DNA from: JAGPUQ01 sp050250395
GTDB lineage: Bacteria; Pseudomonadota; Gammaproteobacteria; Pseudomonadales; Porticoccaceae
DNA: 64,000 bases
Direction of reading: 5' to 3'
Assembly (NCBI GenBank): GCA_050250395.1
Contig: JBFWOQ010000004.1
Location: 62,001 to 126,000 of the forward strand
Within the stretch, counting starts at the first letter, position 1; the number at the start of each line of letters is the position of its first letter. The position numbers and the translations under genes are program-made. A model generated the notes under the pieces. That model had not been told where the DNA came from. It did no database searches and was given only the letters and a program-made list of their open reading frames with translations. Shown here piece after piece: positions 1 through 7,246 of this stretch.

Positions 1-605
1 TCGTCCAGGGTGATGCCATCCGGGGTGTAGTCGCCCAGATCGGCGAATACCCGGTGTCCGCTCAGGGAACCGTCGGCTTCGATGGTGAAGGCGGCCAGGC
101 GCTTGCCCCAGCTTTCCGCCACCACCAGGGTGCGGTTGTCCGGCGTCACCACCGGGCCGTTGGGGAAATGCAGTCCATCCGCCACCACGCGCGCCTTGCC
201 GTCCGGGGTCACCAGTACCAGATTGCCGGGCTTGAATTTGGCGCCACCGAACAGGTCGTAGCCCATGCTGCCCACATAGGCGTTGCCGCGCCGGTCCACC
301 ACCATGTCGTTGATCTCGCCCTCGACCAGATGCGCGACGCTGGCGTGCTGGACCAGGCGGCCGTGCTCGACCCGCTGCAGGCTGCGGTCCTTCATCGACA
401 CCACCAGCGGGGTGCCGTCCGGCAAAAAGCCGATCCCGGACGGTCGGTTGGGCACCTCGACGCACAGCGCGCGCTCGCCCTGCTCGTTCAGTGTGTAAAC
501 CTTTTTGCCATTGACATCCGAGACCCAGAGTTTCCCGAACCGCCAGCGCGGGCCTTCGAGAAACACGAAATCATCGGCAAGAACACTGAGGACATGACTC
601 GACAT
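1..605 (-). CDS. SMP-30/gluconolactonase/LRE-like protein, 3' end cut by window edge
   Basis: The minus strand reads from an ATG at 605 without a stop to the window edge, giving about 201 residues of a beta-propeller of the SMP-30/gluconolactonase family (metal-dependent lactone hydrolases of the cytoplasm or periplasm). Visible family signatures are an early E-G-P-R-W, NRPSGIGFLPDG, EINDMVVDRRGNAYVG, HFPNGPVVTPD and the start of YTPDGITLD; the Glu of EGP and the Asn of the IND and FPNG motifs are the usual metal or substrate positions. A full member has about 280-300 residues, so roughly a third lies outside the window. It is divergent from the epoxide-hydrolase-fold gene at 811, and both fit lactone or cyclic compound catabolism. 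The substrate cannot be told from sequence. Confidence 0.85.
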   Translation of the reverse strand, partial: MSSHVLSVLADDFVFLEGPRWRFGKLWVSDVNGKKVYTLNEQGERALCVEVPNRPSGIGFLPDGTPLVVSMKDRSLQRVEHGRLVQHASVAHLVEGEINDMVVDRRGNAYVGSMGYDLFGGAKFKPGNLVLVTPDGKARVVADGLHFPNGPVVTPDNRTLVVAESWGKRLAAFTIEADGSLSGHRVFADLGDYTPDGITLD

Positions 606-770
606 GGCGGTTGCTCCGGGTTTGTTATAAGTGTTGGCGCAGAGCCTAAGCCAAATCATCGCGCGACCGCCAGCGCCCGTTGAGGCATAAATGCGTCTGG
701 CGCGGAATGAAAACCCGGGTCTAGACTCCCGCGAAATCGGCTTTTCACGCATCGACCACTGACCTTCGAC

Positions 771-792
771 CATCGACCATCGACCATCGACA
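771..792. repeat. short tandem heptamer array (CGACCAT)
   Basis: Three consecutive copies of a 7-bp unit, with degenerate copies just before (gaccttcgac, atcgacca), sit about 20 bp upstream of the gene that starts at 811 and directly before its ribosome binding site. Function is unknown; it could be slippage-prone or a regulator site. Confidence 0.7.
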
Positions 793-810
793 TAAAAAAG
801 GAGATACACC

Positions 811-1218
811 ATGACCGCAGCCAAATCGGCCATTGCCGCCAGCGACTTCGGCGCACGCAACGAACGCATCACCCGGGATTTCTTCAAGGCCTGGGAGCGC
901 AAGGACGTGGATGCCATCGTCGCGGCCTTTGCCCCCGAGGGTGTCTACCACAACATCCCGTTCGCGCCGGTGCAAGGGCAGGCGCAGATTCGCAAGGCGG
1001 TGGAGAAGTTTGTCGCCGCCGGCGACGACATGACGTTCGATCTGCTCCGCGTGGTCGTGGCGGGCGACACCGTGGTGACCGAGCGCGTCGACGGCTGGAC
1101 CCACAAGGGCGAGCGTCGCTCGCTGCCCGTGATGGGGATTCTGGAGTTCGATGCCGCCGGCAAATTGACCGGCTGGCGCGAATACTTCGACGTGAAGACG
1201 TTTCAGGGTGCCGCCTGA
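811..1218 (+). CDS. limonene-1,2-epoxide hydrolase-like (SnoaL-fold) protein
   Basis: This 135-residue protein has the cone-shaped alpha/beta fold shared by limonene-1,2-epoxide hydrolase (LEH) and SnoaL/NTF2-like enzymes. LEH opens epoxides with an Arg-x-Asp pair plus a second acid, and positions water with Tyr and Asn. Here Y46-x-N48, R92-x-D94 and W122 match those positions. The second acid would be E124 in the WREYFD stretch, a conservative change if the alignment is right; D127 is also near. A clear GGAG site precedes the ATG at 811. It stands alone between the SMP-30 gene (divergent) and the SurE-like gene. An epoxide hydrolase or a non-catalytic SnoaL-like binding protein are both possible; the retained R-x-D favours an enzyme. 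Confidence 0.85.
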   Translation: MTAAKSAIAASDFGARNERITRDFFKAWERKDVDAIVAAFAPEGVYHNIPFAPVQGQAQIRKAVEKFVAAGDDMTFDLLRVVVAGDTVVTERVDGWTHKGERRSLPVMGILEFDAAGKLTGWREYFDVKTFQGAA

Positions 1219-1349
1219 CACCCGCATGAAGTGATCGTTTCGTGACGGATGCGGACGCCGATCACACCGGCGTCACGCGCCTGTCGTCACGCGCCCGTCA
1301 TGGTGAGTGATTAGCGTGGGGGCTTCTCTAGTCTCAAGGAGTCCCCACC

Positions 1350-2309
1350 ATGTCGCGATACCGCCGCCAATTGCCGTTGACGCTGGCGCTGCTCACCCTC
1401 GCCGCGCCGCTCCACGCGCTCGATATCCTCATTACCAACGACGATGGTCTTACGGCCAATGCGCGCGCGCTGTATCAGGCGCTGCGCAATGACGGCCATC
1501 AGGTCATGGTGTCGGTGCCCTGTCGCAATCAGAGCGGGCAGGGCGCGGCGCTGAACTTTCTGCGTCCGATCGGGCCACTGACCGTGGATTGTGTCGGCGG
1601 GATCGCCCAGGTCGGCGACCCCGGAGTCGGTAGCGATGCCAGCGATGCCGATCTTCATTACGTCGATGGCACCCCGGTGATGGCGTTGCTCCATGGGCTG
1701 GATGTGTTGGCGGAACCGCGCTGGGGCCACCAGCCGCAACTGATCGTCTCGGGGCCGAATGAGGGCAACAACACGGGTCTGGTGAATCCCAGTTCCGGCA
1801 CGGTCAACAACGCCGTCTACGGGATCAATCGGGGCATTCCCTCGCTTGCGGTCAGTGCCGACAGCGATACCGCCGACAATCCGACGCTTGCCGCCGAAAC
1901 CGCGCGGATCGTGCTGAAACTGGTGCACGAGCTGGAGCGGCGCGCGCCGGCCAATGGAGCGCTGCTCCCGGAAGGCACCGGTCTCAACGTCAACGTCCCC
2001 AGGTTCGCGGCCGGCGAGAGCAACGGCTTGCCGTTCGCGCGGGCGGTGGTCGGCACCTATTCCACGGTGTCGCCGAAATTCGTCATGAACCTCGCCGCCG
2101 ATCCGGTGGCTTCAGGACTCGGCATTACCGCAGAGTTGCCCGGCATTTCGTTCGAATCCATGGATCCACAGGCGGCGGAATCCAACAGCGAGGCATTGCT
2201 GATCGGGCAGGGCAAGATTGCGGTGAGCGTGATCGAAGGTAATTTCGGCGCGGGTCCCGTGGACAAGTCGCGGGCGCTGCTGCGCGTCAATGGTTTGTTC
2301 AGGCCGTAG
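1350..2309 (+). CDS. SurE-like 5'/3'-nucleotidase (acid phosphatase), exported
   Basis: This 319-residue protein has the SurE fold: ITNDDG near residues 27-32 (metal-binding Asp pair), an NQSG stretch around residue 54 (SurE metal site Ser/Asn), DGTPVMAL, and SGPNEGNNTGLVNPSSGTV in place of the SurE SGIN-G-N-G-YSGTV signature. SurE hydrolyses nucleoside monophosphates and other phosphomonoesters. Unlike housekeeping SurE, which is cytoplasmic and about 250 residues, this one starts with a signal peptide (RYRR, then a Leu/Ala-rich core ending near AAPLHA), so it probably acts in the periplasm in phosphate or nucleotide scavenging. An AAGGAG site precedes the ATG at 1350. It is monocistronic, with a strong hairpin after the stop. 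Confidence 0.88.
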   Translation: MSRYRRQLPLTLALLTLAAPLHALDILITNDDGLTANARALYQALRNDGHQVMVSVPCRNQSGQGAALNFLRPIGPLTVDCVGGIAQVGDPGVGSDASDADLHYVDGTPVMALLHGLDVLAEPRWGHQPQLIVSGPNEGNNTGLVNPSSGTVNNAVYGINRGIPSLAVSADSDTADNPTLAAETARIVLKLVHELERRAPANGALLPEGTGLNVNVPRFAAGESNGLPFARAVVGTYSTVSPKFVMNLAADPVASGLGITAELPGISFESMDPQAAESNSEALLIGQGKIAVSVIEGNFGAGPVDKSRALLRVNGLFRP

Positions 2310-2342
2310 CTCGTTCGGCGCCGGGGTTTTGATAGAAACAAC

Positions 2343-2367
2343 ACCGCCGACTGTTACAGCCGGCGGT
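2343..2367 (+). terminator. hairpin after the SurE-like gene
   Basis: ACCGCCG-a-CTGT/ACAG-c-CGGCGGT forms an almost continuous 11-pair stem with a one-base tip, 33 bp after the stop codon. It is followed by only a weak T tract, so it may be a terminator or a transcript-stabilising stem. Confidence 0.55.
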
Positions 2368-2371
2368 CTTG

Positions 2372-2512
2372 CAGTTCGTTGAAAAACTGCTGCGGCAACC
2401 ATCTGCTTCGTTGCGCGGTGCTCGCTCCCTCGCCTATCTATTTGATATGTCTCGGTCGCTGCGCGCCGTGCGCCTCGCAGCTGGCCGCCTCGCGACGCTT
2501 TTCAACAAACTG
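2372..2512 (+). repeat. 141-bp dispersed element, copy A
   Basis: Full copy of a 141-bp element also found at 3727-3867 (same orientation) and 20614-20754 (opposite orientation). The ends are imperfect inverted repeats of the form CAGCTTGTTGAAAAA. It lies between the convergent ends of the SurE-like gene and DAHP synthase. The interior has an open frame that I regard as non-coding. Confidence 0.85.
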
Positions 2513-2547
2513 TTTGTCTCGGTTCGGGATTCCCGGCAGCGAACGAG

Positions 2548-3621
2548 TCAGCCCATGCGCTTGGGCAACACGTCCTTGAGCTTGGCGTGCATGGCGAGCA
2601 GAGCGCGTTCGGTGGTCGGCCAGTCGATGCAGGCGTCCGTCACCGATTTCCCGTAAACCATCTCGGCGCGATTCGGCGAGAGTTTCTGGTTGCCCGCTTC
2701 GATGTTGCTCTCGATCATCAGACCGATGATGGACCGGTTGCCTTCGAGAATCTGATTGGTGGCGTTTTCGATCACCAGCGGTTGCAGTTCGTGACTCTTG
2801 TTGGAGTTCGCGTGGCTGCAATCCACCATGATGTTGGTGGACACGCCGGCCTTGCGCAGCGCCTGTTCGCACAGCGACACACTCACCGAATCGTAATTGG
2901 GCTTGCCGTCGCCGCCGCGCAGCACGATGTGCGCATAGGGGTTGCCGCGGGTCTTGATGATGGCGACGCGCCCCTCGCTGTTGATGCCGAGAAAATGGTG
3001 CGGCTTGGCGACCGACTGCAAGGCGTTGATGGCCACCGTGAGGCCGCCGTCGGTGCCGTTCTTGAAACCCACCGCGGGAGTCAGGCCGCTGGCGAGTTCC
3101 CGATGCGTCTGGGATTCGGTGGTGCGCGCGCCGATCGCCGACCAGGCGATGAGATCCTGCAAATACTGCGGCGAAATGGGGTCCAGCGCTTCGGTGGCGG
3201 CGGGCAGGCCCAGTTCGGCGATGTCGCGCAGCAGGCGGCGGCCGATGTGCAGTCCTTCGTCGATGCGGAAGGAGTCATCCAGGTGCGGGTCGTTGATCAG
3301 CCCTTTCCAGCCCACGGTGGTGCGCGGCTTCTCGAAATACACCCGCATCACGATGAACAGGCTGTCGGCCACCCGGTCGGCCAGCGCTCGCAAGCGCCGG
3401 GCATAGTCCATGGCGGCGTCGACATCGTGGATGGAGCAGGGTCCGACCACGATCATCAGGCGATGATCCTGACGCTCGAGAATGCTCTGCACCGTCTCGC
3501 GTCCCTGCACCACGGTGGCGGCGGCGGCAGGGGTCATGGGCAGATCCCGCTTCAGGTCGTCCGGCGTCAACAGGACCTGCTGGGAATCCACATTGAGGTT
3601 TTCAAGGGCTTTTTCGATCAT
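2548..3621 (-). CDS. aroG: class I DAHP synthase (3-deoxy-7-phosphoheptulonate synthase)
   Basis: This enzyme condenses phosphoenolpyruvate and erythrose 4-phosphate in the first step of the shikimate pathway. The 357-residue protein is the usual length for the AroF/G/H class. The metal ligands of AroG are present: C62 in GPCSIHD, His in DCSHANS, Glu in IESNIEAGNQ and Asp in SVTDACIDW; the KPRTTVGWKGLINDP and GARTTESQTHRE substrate loops are also intact. The ATG at 3621 gives the family N terminus. Which aromatic amino acid inhibits it cannot be read safely, so the aroG name means the class rather than the Phe-sensitive isozyme. It is monocistronic between two copies of the 141-bp element, and no leader peptide is evident upstream. 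Confidence 0.95.
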   Translation of the reverse strand: MIEKALENLNVDSQQVLLTPDDLKRDLPMTPAAAATVVQGRETVQSILERQDHRLMIVVGPCSIHDVDAAMDYARRLRALADRVADSLFIVMRVYFEKPRTTVGWKGLINDPHLDDSFRIDEGLHIGRRLLRDIAELGLPAATEALDPISPQYLQDLIAWSAIGARTTESQTHRELASGLTPAVGFKNGTDGGLTVAINALQSVAKPHHFLGINSEGRVAIIKTRGNPYAHIVLRGGDGKPNYDSVSVSLCEQALRKAGVSTNIMVDCSHANSNKSHELQPLVIENATNQILEGNRSIIGLMIESNIEAGNQKLSPNRAEMVYGKSVTDACIDWPTTERALLAMHAKLKDVLPKRMG

Positions 3622-3726
3622 TTGATTAAGTATTCCCGGCCGTCGCGCGGCCGCGATAGCGGCATATGGGCCGCGAATTCTACTGTAATTCAGGTGACGA
3701 CGGGATGAGCGGACCGCGCTGTGGCC

Positions 3727-3867
3727 CAGCTTGTCGAAAAACTGCTGCGGCAGCCATCTGCTTCGTTGCGCGGTGCTCGCTCCCTCGCCTATCTATTTGA
3801 TATGTCTCGGTCGCTGCGCGCCGTGCGCCTCGCATCTGGCCGCCTCGCGACGTTTTTCAACAAGCTG
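3727..3867 (+). repeat. 141-bp dispersed element, copy B
   Basis: Second full copy, same orientation as copy A and differing from it by only a handful of substitutions. It lies between the 5' side of DAHP synthase and the 3' end of the AddA-like gene, ending 4 bp before that gene's stop codon. Left end CAGCTTGTCGAAAAACTG, right end TTTTTCAACAAGCTG. Confidence 0.85.
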
Positions 3868-3871
3868 CTGG

Positions 3872-6800
3872 TTAAAGAATTTCCAGATGCGGCAGCAGCG
3901 GAAAATACAGTGCCGTGCAGACCGGCCGTGAATCCCGGCGTGCGAACAGCGCCGCGTAGCGCGCGAGCTGCTCGGCGTAGGCCTTGCGCTGGCGCGCGAT
4001 GAAATGCGTTGGTGGTTCGCCCACGGCGGGCTCGGCGAGTTTGTAATCGACGATCCAGCGCGTCTTCTCAGAGACGAAGGTGCGATCCACGATGGCAGTG
4101 CGCGTCTGGCCGTGGTCGTCCAGATAGCCCAGTTCCCATTCCGCGCCGCCCTCGGGGTGGTCGGTGAGCAGCCAGCGGCCGTGCGCGTCGGCGAGCAGAT
4201 TATCGAGTCCCCGCCGGATGCGGGCGATGGCGGTTTCCGCCTCGGCGGCGGTTGCGCCCGCGGCGGCCAGCTCGCCTTGCCAGAGGGGTTCCTGACGCGC
4301 GCTGCGTCGGGCGTCCCAGCGCTCCGGGCCTTCGCGCAGAAGCTGTCTCACGGTGCGGTGAAACAGGATCCCGGCGAGGCGGGCGAGGGGCGCTTCGGTG
4401 TCTTCGCCGGCGCCGGGCGCCGGCGCCGCCGGGCCGGGCGCCGGCCGCGCCAGTGGCGGCCGCCAGTCCGGCGGCAGGCGCACGCCGTGGCTCAGTGGCT
4501 CCACCGGTGCGGTCTCTGCGTCGTCGTCCGTTTGCGCATCGACTTCGCTATCCGCGTTCCCCGCCGCGCCCGGGTGACGAATCACCTCGAAACCCGGGCC
4601 GGGCTGCGCCAGTTCCGGCGCGAGCGCGGGCCAGATGCGCGCCAGCAGGCTGTTGTCCGGTGGACTGTCCTTGCCGGGTTCGCGAAACACCAGACGCAGG
4701 TGCCGCGCCGCGCGGGTGCAGCCCACATAGAGGGTGCGGGCGTCCTCCAGCCGGCTCGCGAAGCTGTCTTCGCGCGCCAGCCAGGTGTAGAGCGGATCGC
4801 TCGCCTCGCCGTTGCGCTGCGGGGGCGCGATCAGCAGGTGATTGTCGCCGGCGGCGGTGACCCGCTCCCGCCAGCGCAGCAGTTCGCGATCATCCGAGCG
4901 GCCCTTGCGATCCAGCGCGGGGATGATGACGGTGTCGAACTCCAGGCCTTTCGCCTTGTGGATGGTCATGATGTGGAGCCGCGTGTCCGGCGTCGCCGTG
5001 GGTAGCGCATAGCCGCTCTGCACGTGGGCGGTGAAGGCCGGCCAGTCGCTGCGCGCAGTGTCGGCGGCGTTCTCCAGGAGATCGAAATACTGCCGGCACA
5101 GGCGCAGATCGTCGGGATCGAGCAGGGCGGCCGGACCACCCAGGGCGTTCCAGGTGCCCTCGACCCAGATGCGCAGGGGTTTGCGCCAGCGCTCGGCCCA
5201 GGCGGCGAGCAGTACCGGTACCACCCGGGCCAGAATGGCGCGGCCAGCGGCGCTGAGCGCGCCATTCTCCGCCCAGGCGGCGAGCCGGGGCAGCAGTGGC
5301 GCGCGCAGATCGGCGCCGGCGCCGCCGGCGAGTGCGAGCAGATCGGCGTGCCCGAGTCCGCACCAGGGCGCGCGCAGCACCGCGAGCCAGGCGATGCGAT
5401 CGGTCGGGCACAGCAGCGCGCGGGTGAGCGACAGCAGATCGATCACCGGCATGCTGCCGGCGAGGCTGTCGATATCCGCCGCGTGCCAGCACAGGCCGCG
5501 GCGGTAGAGTGCGGGAAGAATCTCGCGCAGATGATTGCGCCCCCGCACCAGGATCGCCACGTCGCCCGGCTCGGCCAGGGCGGCCTGCGCCCGCGCCGCC
5601 ACGATTTCCGCTGCCTCCGCGGCGGTCGCGGTGCTTGGCAGCACATCGGCGCTGACCGCCGCACCGGGTAGCGGCGGGCGCACCGCACCGGCGGGCGCAT
5701 AGGGCACCGCACCCCGCGCGGTGTCTTCCGTCGCCGGAAAAGCCTTGGCGAAGATGCGGTTGAACCAGAGGATCAGTTGCTCCTGGGAGCGGAAATTGGC
5801 GCTCAGATCGAGCGGAATGAGATGGACGTCGCCCAGGGGATGGCGGCGGCTGTCGAGGAACAGGCCCACGTTGGCGTTGCGAAAACCGTAGAGCGACTGC
5901 ATCCCGTCGCCCACCAGAAACAGGGTGCGGCCGTCGCCGTCCTGCCAGCCGGCGGTGAGGCGGCGCAGCAGCGCGAATTGCAGCGACGAAGTGTCCTGGC
6001 ACTCGTCCACCAGAATGTGGCGCAGGCGGTAGTCGAGGCGCAGGGCGAGGTCGGTGGGCTGATCCTCGTCGCCCAGCGCCCGCAACGCGGCGAGCGCAAT
6101 GGCGGTGAAGTCGCACTCGCCGGCGCGCTGGAATACCAGGTCGAGGCGCGCGGCGAGTTCGGACAGCAGTTGGGTGAGGGCGGCCAGCACCCGCCACTGC
6201 GCATCCGGGTAGGCGGCGGGCGGCAGGGCCACCACGTCGTTGCAGAGTTCCAGCAGGCCGGGCGTGGCGGCGAAGCGTTCGCACAGCGCGCTCCAGCGCT
6301 CCTTGTAGGCGTCCGCCAGCTCCGGGTCGATGGATTCCCTGGCGGTGGGAAAGCCCTGGCGCTTGTCGATTTTTTTCCGGAAGTTGCCGTTGGCGGTCAG
6401 GAACAAACCCAGGATCGCCCGCCAGGGCTCCGGCACGTGCGCAGCGGGCAGCCCGGCCGTGGCGGCGAATGGCGCGAGCGGATCGTCCGGCGCCGCGCGC
6501 GCGCGATTGCGGGCCGCGTAGTGGGTCAGTTCCGCGAGCTCCGCCGCCATCGGCGCCAGCTCCCCTTGGAACTGTTGCAGCGTGTCGGCGACGAGTTCCG
6601 CGAGCGCCGCTTCCAGGTGCGGGCGCGCGTCGCGACTCGCCAGCACATGGCCCAGCCATTGCTCGCGTTTGCCCAGCAGGCGGATCAGCAGGTCTTCGAG
6701 CTGGCTCTGGTTGTTGTCGAGATGGGTGAGCAGCACCGCCAGCGCGTCACCCGTGGCGCCCGGACGTTCCAGTTCGGCGACCAGATCGCGCACGGCCGCC

Positions 6801-7246
6801 CGCAGCAGCGGCTCGGCGTTTTCGCTGGGCGCGAGGCCGGCGCCCAGGCCCGCTTCCACCGCGAGCTGGCGGGCCAGCATTGCGCAGAAGGCATCGATGG
6901 TGTGGATTTGCAGCCGGTTGGGCGCGTTGGCCAGGTCCCAGCCCGCGGCGGCATCCCGCGCCGTCACCGCGCGCGCCAGCTCCCAATTGCAGCGTTCGAA
7001 TTCGGCGTCGGGTGGAAGCGGCTGCCGCGCGAGCTCCAGGGTGGCCAGGATGCGCCGGCGCATTTCGCCCGCCGCCTTGCGGGTGAAAGTCATGCACAGC
7101 ACTTCCTCGGGCTGGGCGCTGTCGGCGAGCAGGCGCAGCATGCGCTGGGTGAGCAGGCCGGTTTTGCCGGAGCCGGCGGGCGCCGCCACCGCAAACGAAC
7201 GTCCGGGGTCCAGGGCCTCGCGGCGTGCGTCCCGGTCCGGTGTCAT
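3872..7246 (-). CDS. AddA-like UvrD-family helicase with C-terminal nuclease domain
   Basis: This 1124-residue protein is predicted to be the helicase-nuclease subunit of an AddAB/RecBCD-type complex for double-strand break processing. Helicase motifs in order are Walker A (APAGSGKT, residues 22-29), TFTRKAAGEM, the DECQD Walker B box, SANFRSQEQL, and IMTIHKAKGLEFDTVI. A PD-(D/E)XK nuclease domain follows near the C terminus, with the RWIVDYKLAEP core and a QLARYA helix. The ATG at 7246 overlaps the stop of the upstream partner gene by ATGA, indicating translational coupling. RecB is a fused homologue, but the pairing with an AddB-like protein favours the AddAB-like two-subunit form seen in some Proteobacteria. 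Confidence 0.9.
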   Translation of the reverse strand: MTPDRDARREALDPGRSFAVAAPAGSGKTGLLTQRMLRLLADSAQPEEVLCMTFTRKAAGEMRRRILATLELARQPLPPDAEFERCNWELARAVTARDAAAGWDLANAPNRLQIHTIDAFCAMLARQLAVEAGLGAGLAPSENAEPLLRAAVRDLVAELERPGATGDALAVLLTHLDNNQSQLEDLLIRLLGKREQWLGHVLASRDARPHLEAALAELVADTLQQFQGELAPMAAELAELTHYAARNRARAAPDDPLAPFAATAGLPAAHVPEPWRAILGLFLTANGNFRKKIDKRQGFPTARESIDPELADAYKERWSALCERFAATPGLLELCNDVVALPPAAYPDAQWRVLAALTQLLSELAARLDLVFQRAGECDFTAIALAALRALGDEDQPTDLALRLDYRLRHILVDECQDTSSLQFALLRRLTAGWQDGDGRTLFLVGDGMQSLYGFRNANVGLFLDSRRHPLGDVHLIPLDLSANFRSQEQLILWFNRIFAKAFPATEDTARGAVPYAPAGAVRPPLPGAAVSADVLPSTATAAEAAEIVAARAQAALAEPGDVAILVRGRNHLREILPALYRRGLCWHAADIDSLAGSMPVIDLLSLTRALLCPTDRIAWLAVLRAPWCGLGHADLLALAGGAGADLRAPLLPRLAAWAENGALSAAGRAILARVVPVLLAAWAERWRKPLRIWVEGTWNALGGPAALLDPDDLRLCRQYFDLLENAADTARSDWPAFTAHVQSGYALPTATPDTRLHIMTIHKAKGLEFDTVIIPALDRKGRSDDRELLRWRERVTAAGDNHLLIAPPQRNGEASDPLYTWLAREDSFASRLEDARTLYVGCTRAARHLRLVFREPGKDSPPDNSLLARIWPALAPELAQPGPGFEVIRHPGAAGNADSEVDAQTDDDAETAPVEPLSHGVRLPPDWRPPLARPAPGPAAPAPGAGEDTEAPLARLAGILFHRTVRQLLREGPERWDARRSARQEPLWQGELAAAGATAAEAETAIARIRRGLDNLLADAHGRWLLTDHPEGGAEWELGYLDDHGQTRTAIVDRTFVSEKTRWIVDYKLAEPAVGEPPTHFIARQRKAYAEQLARYAALFARRDSRPVCTALYFPLLPHLEIL

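Noticed and set aside
2369..2656. Open frames across the 141-bp element and its neighbour at 3721-4002
   Set aside because: The two frames start with nearly identical residues only because they cross copies A and B of the repeat; the identity is that of the repeat, there is no family match and no Shine-Dalgarno, so they are not genes.
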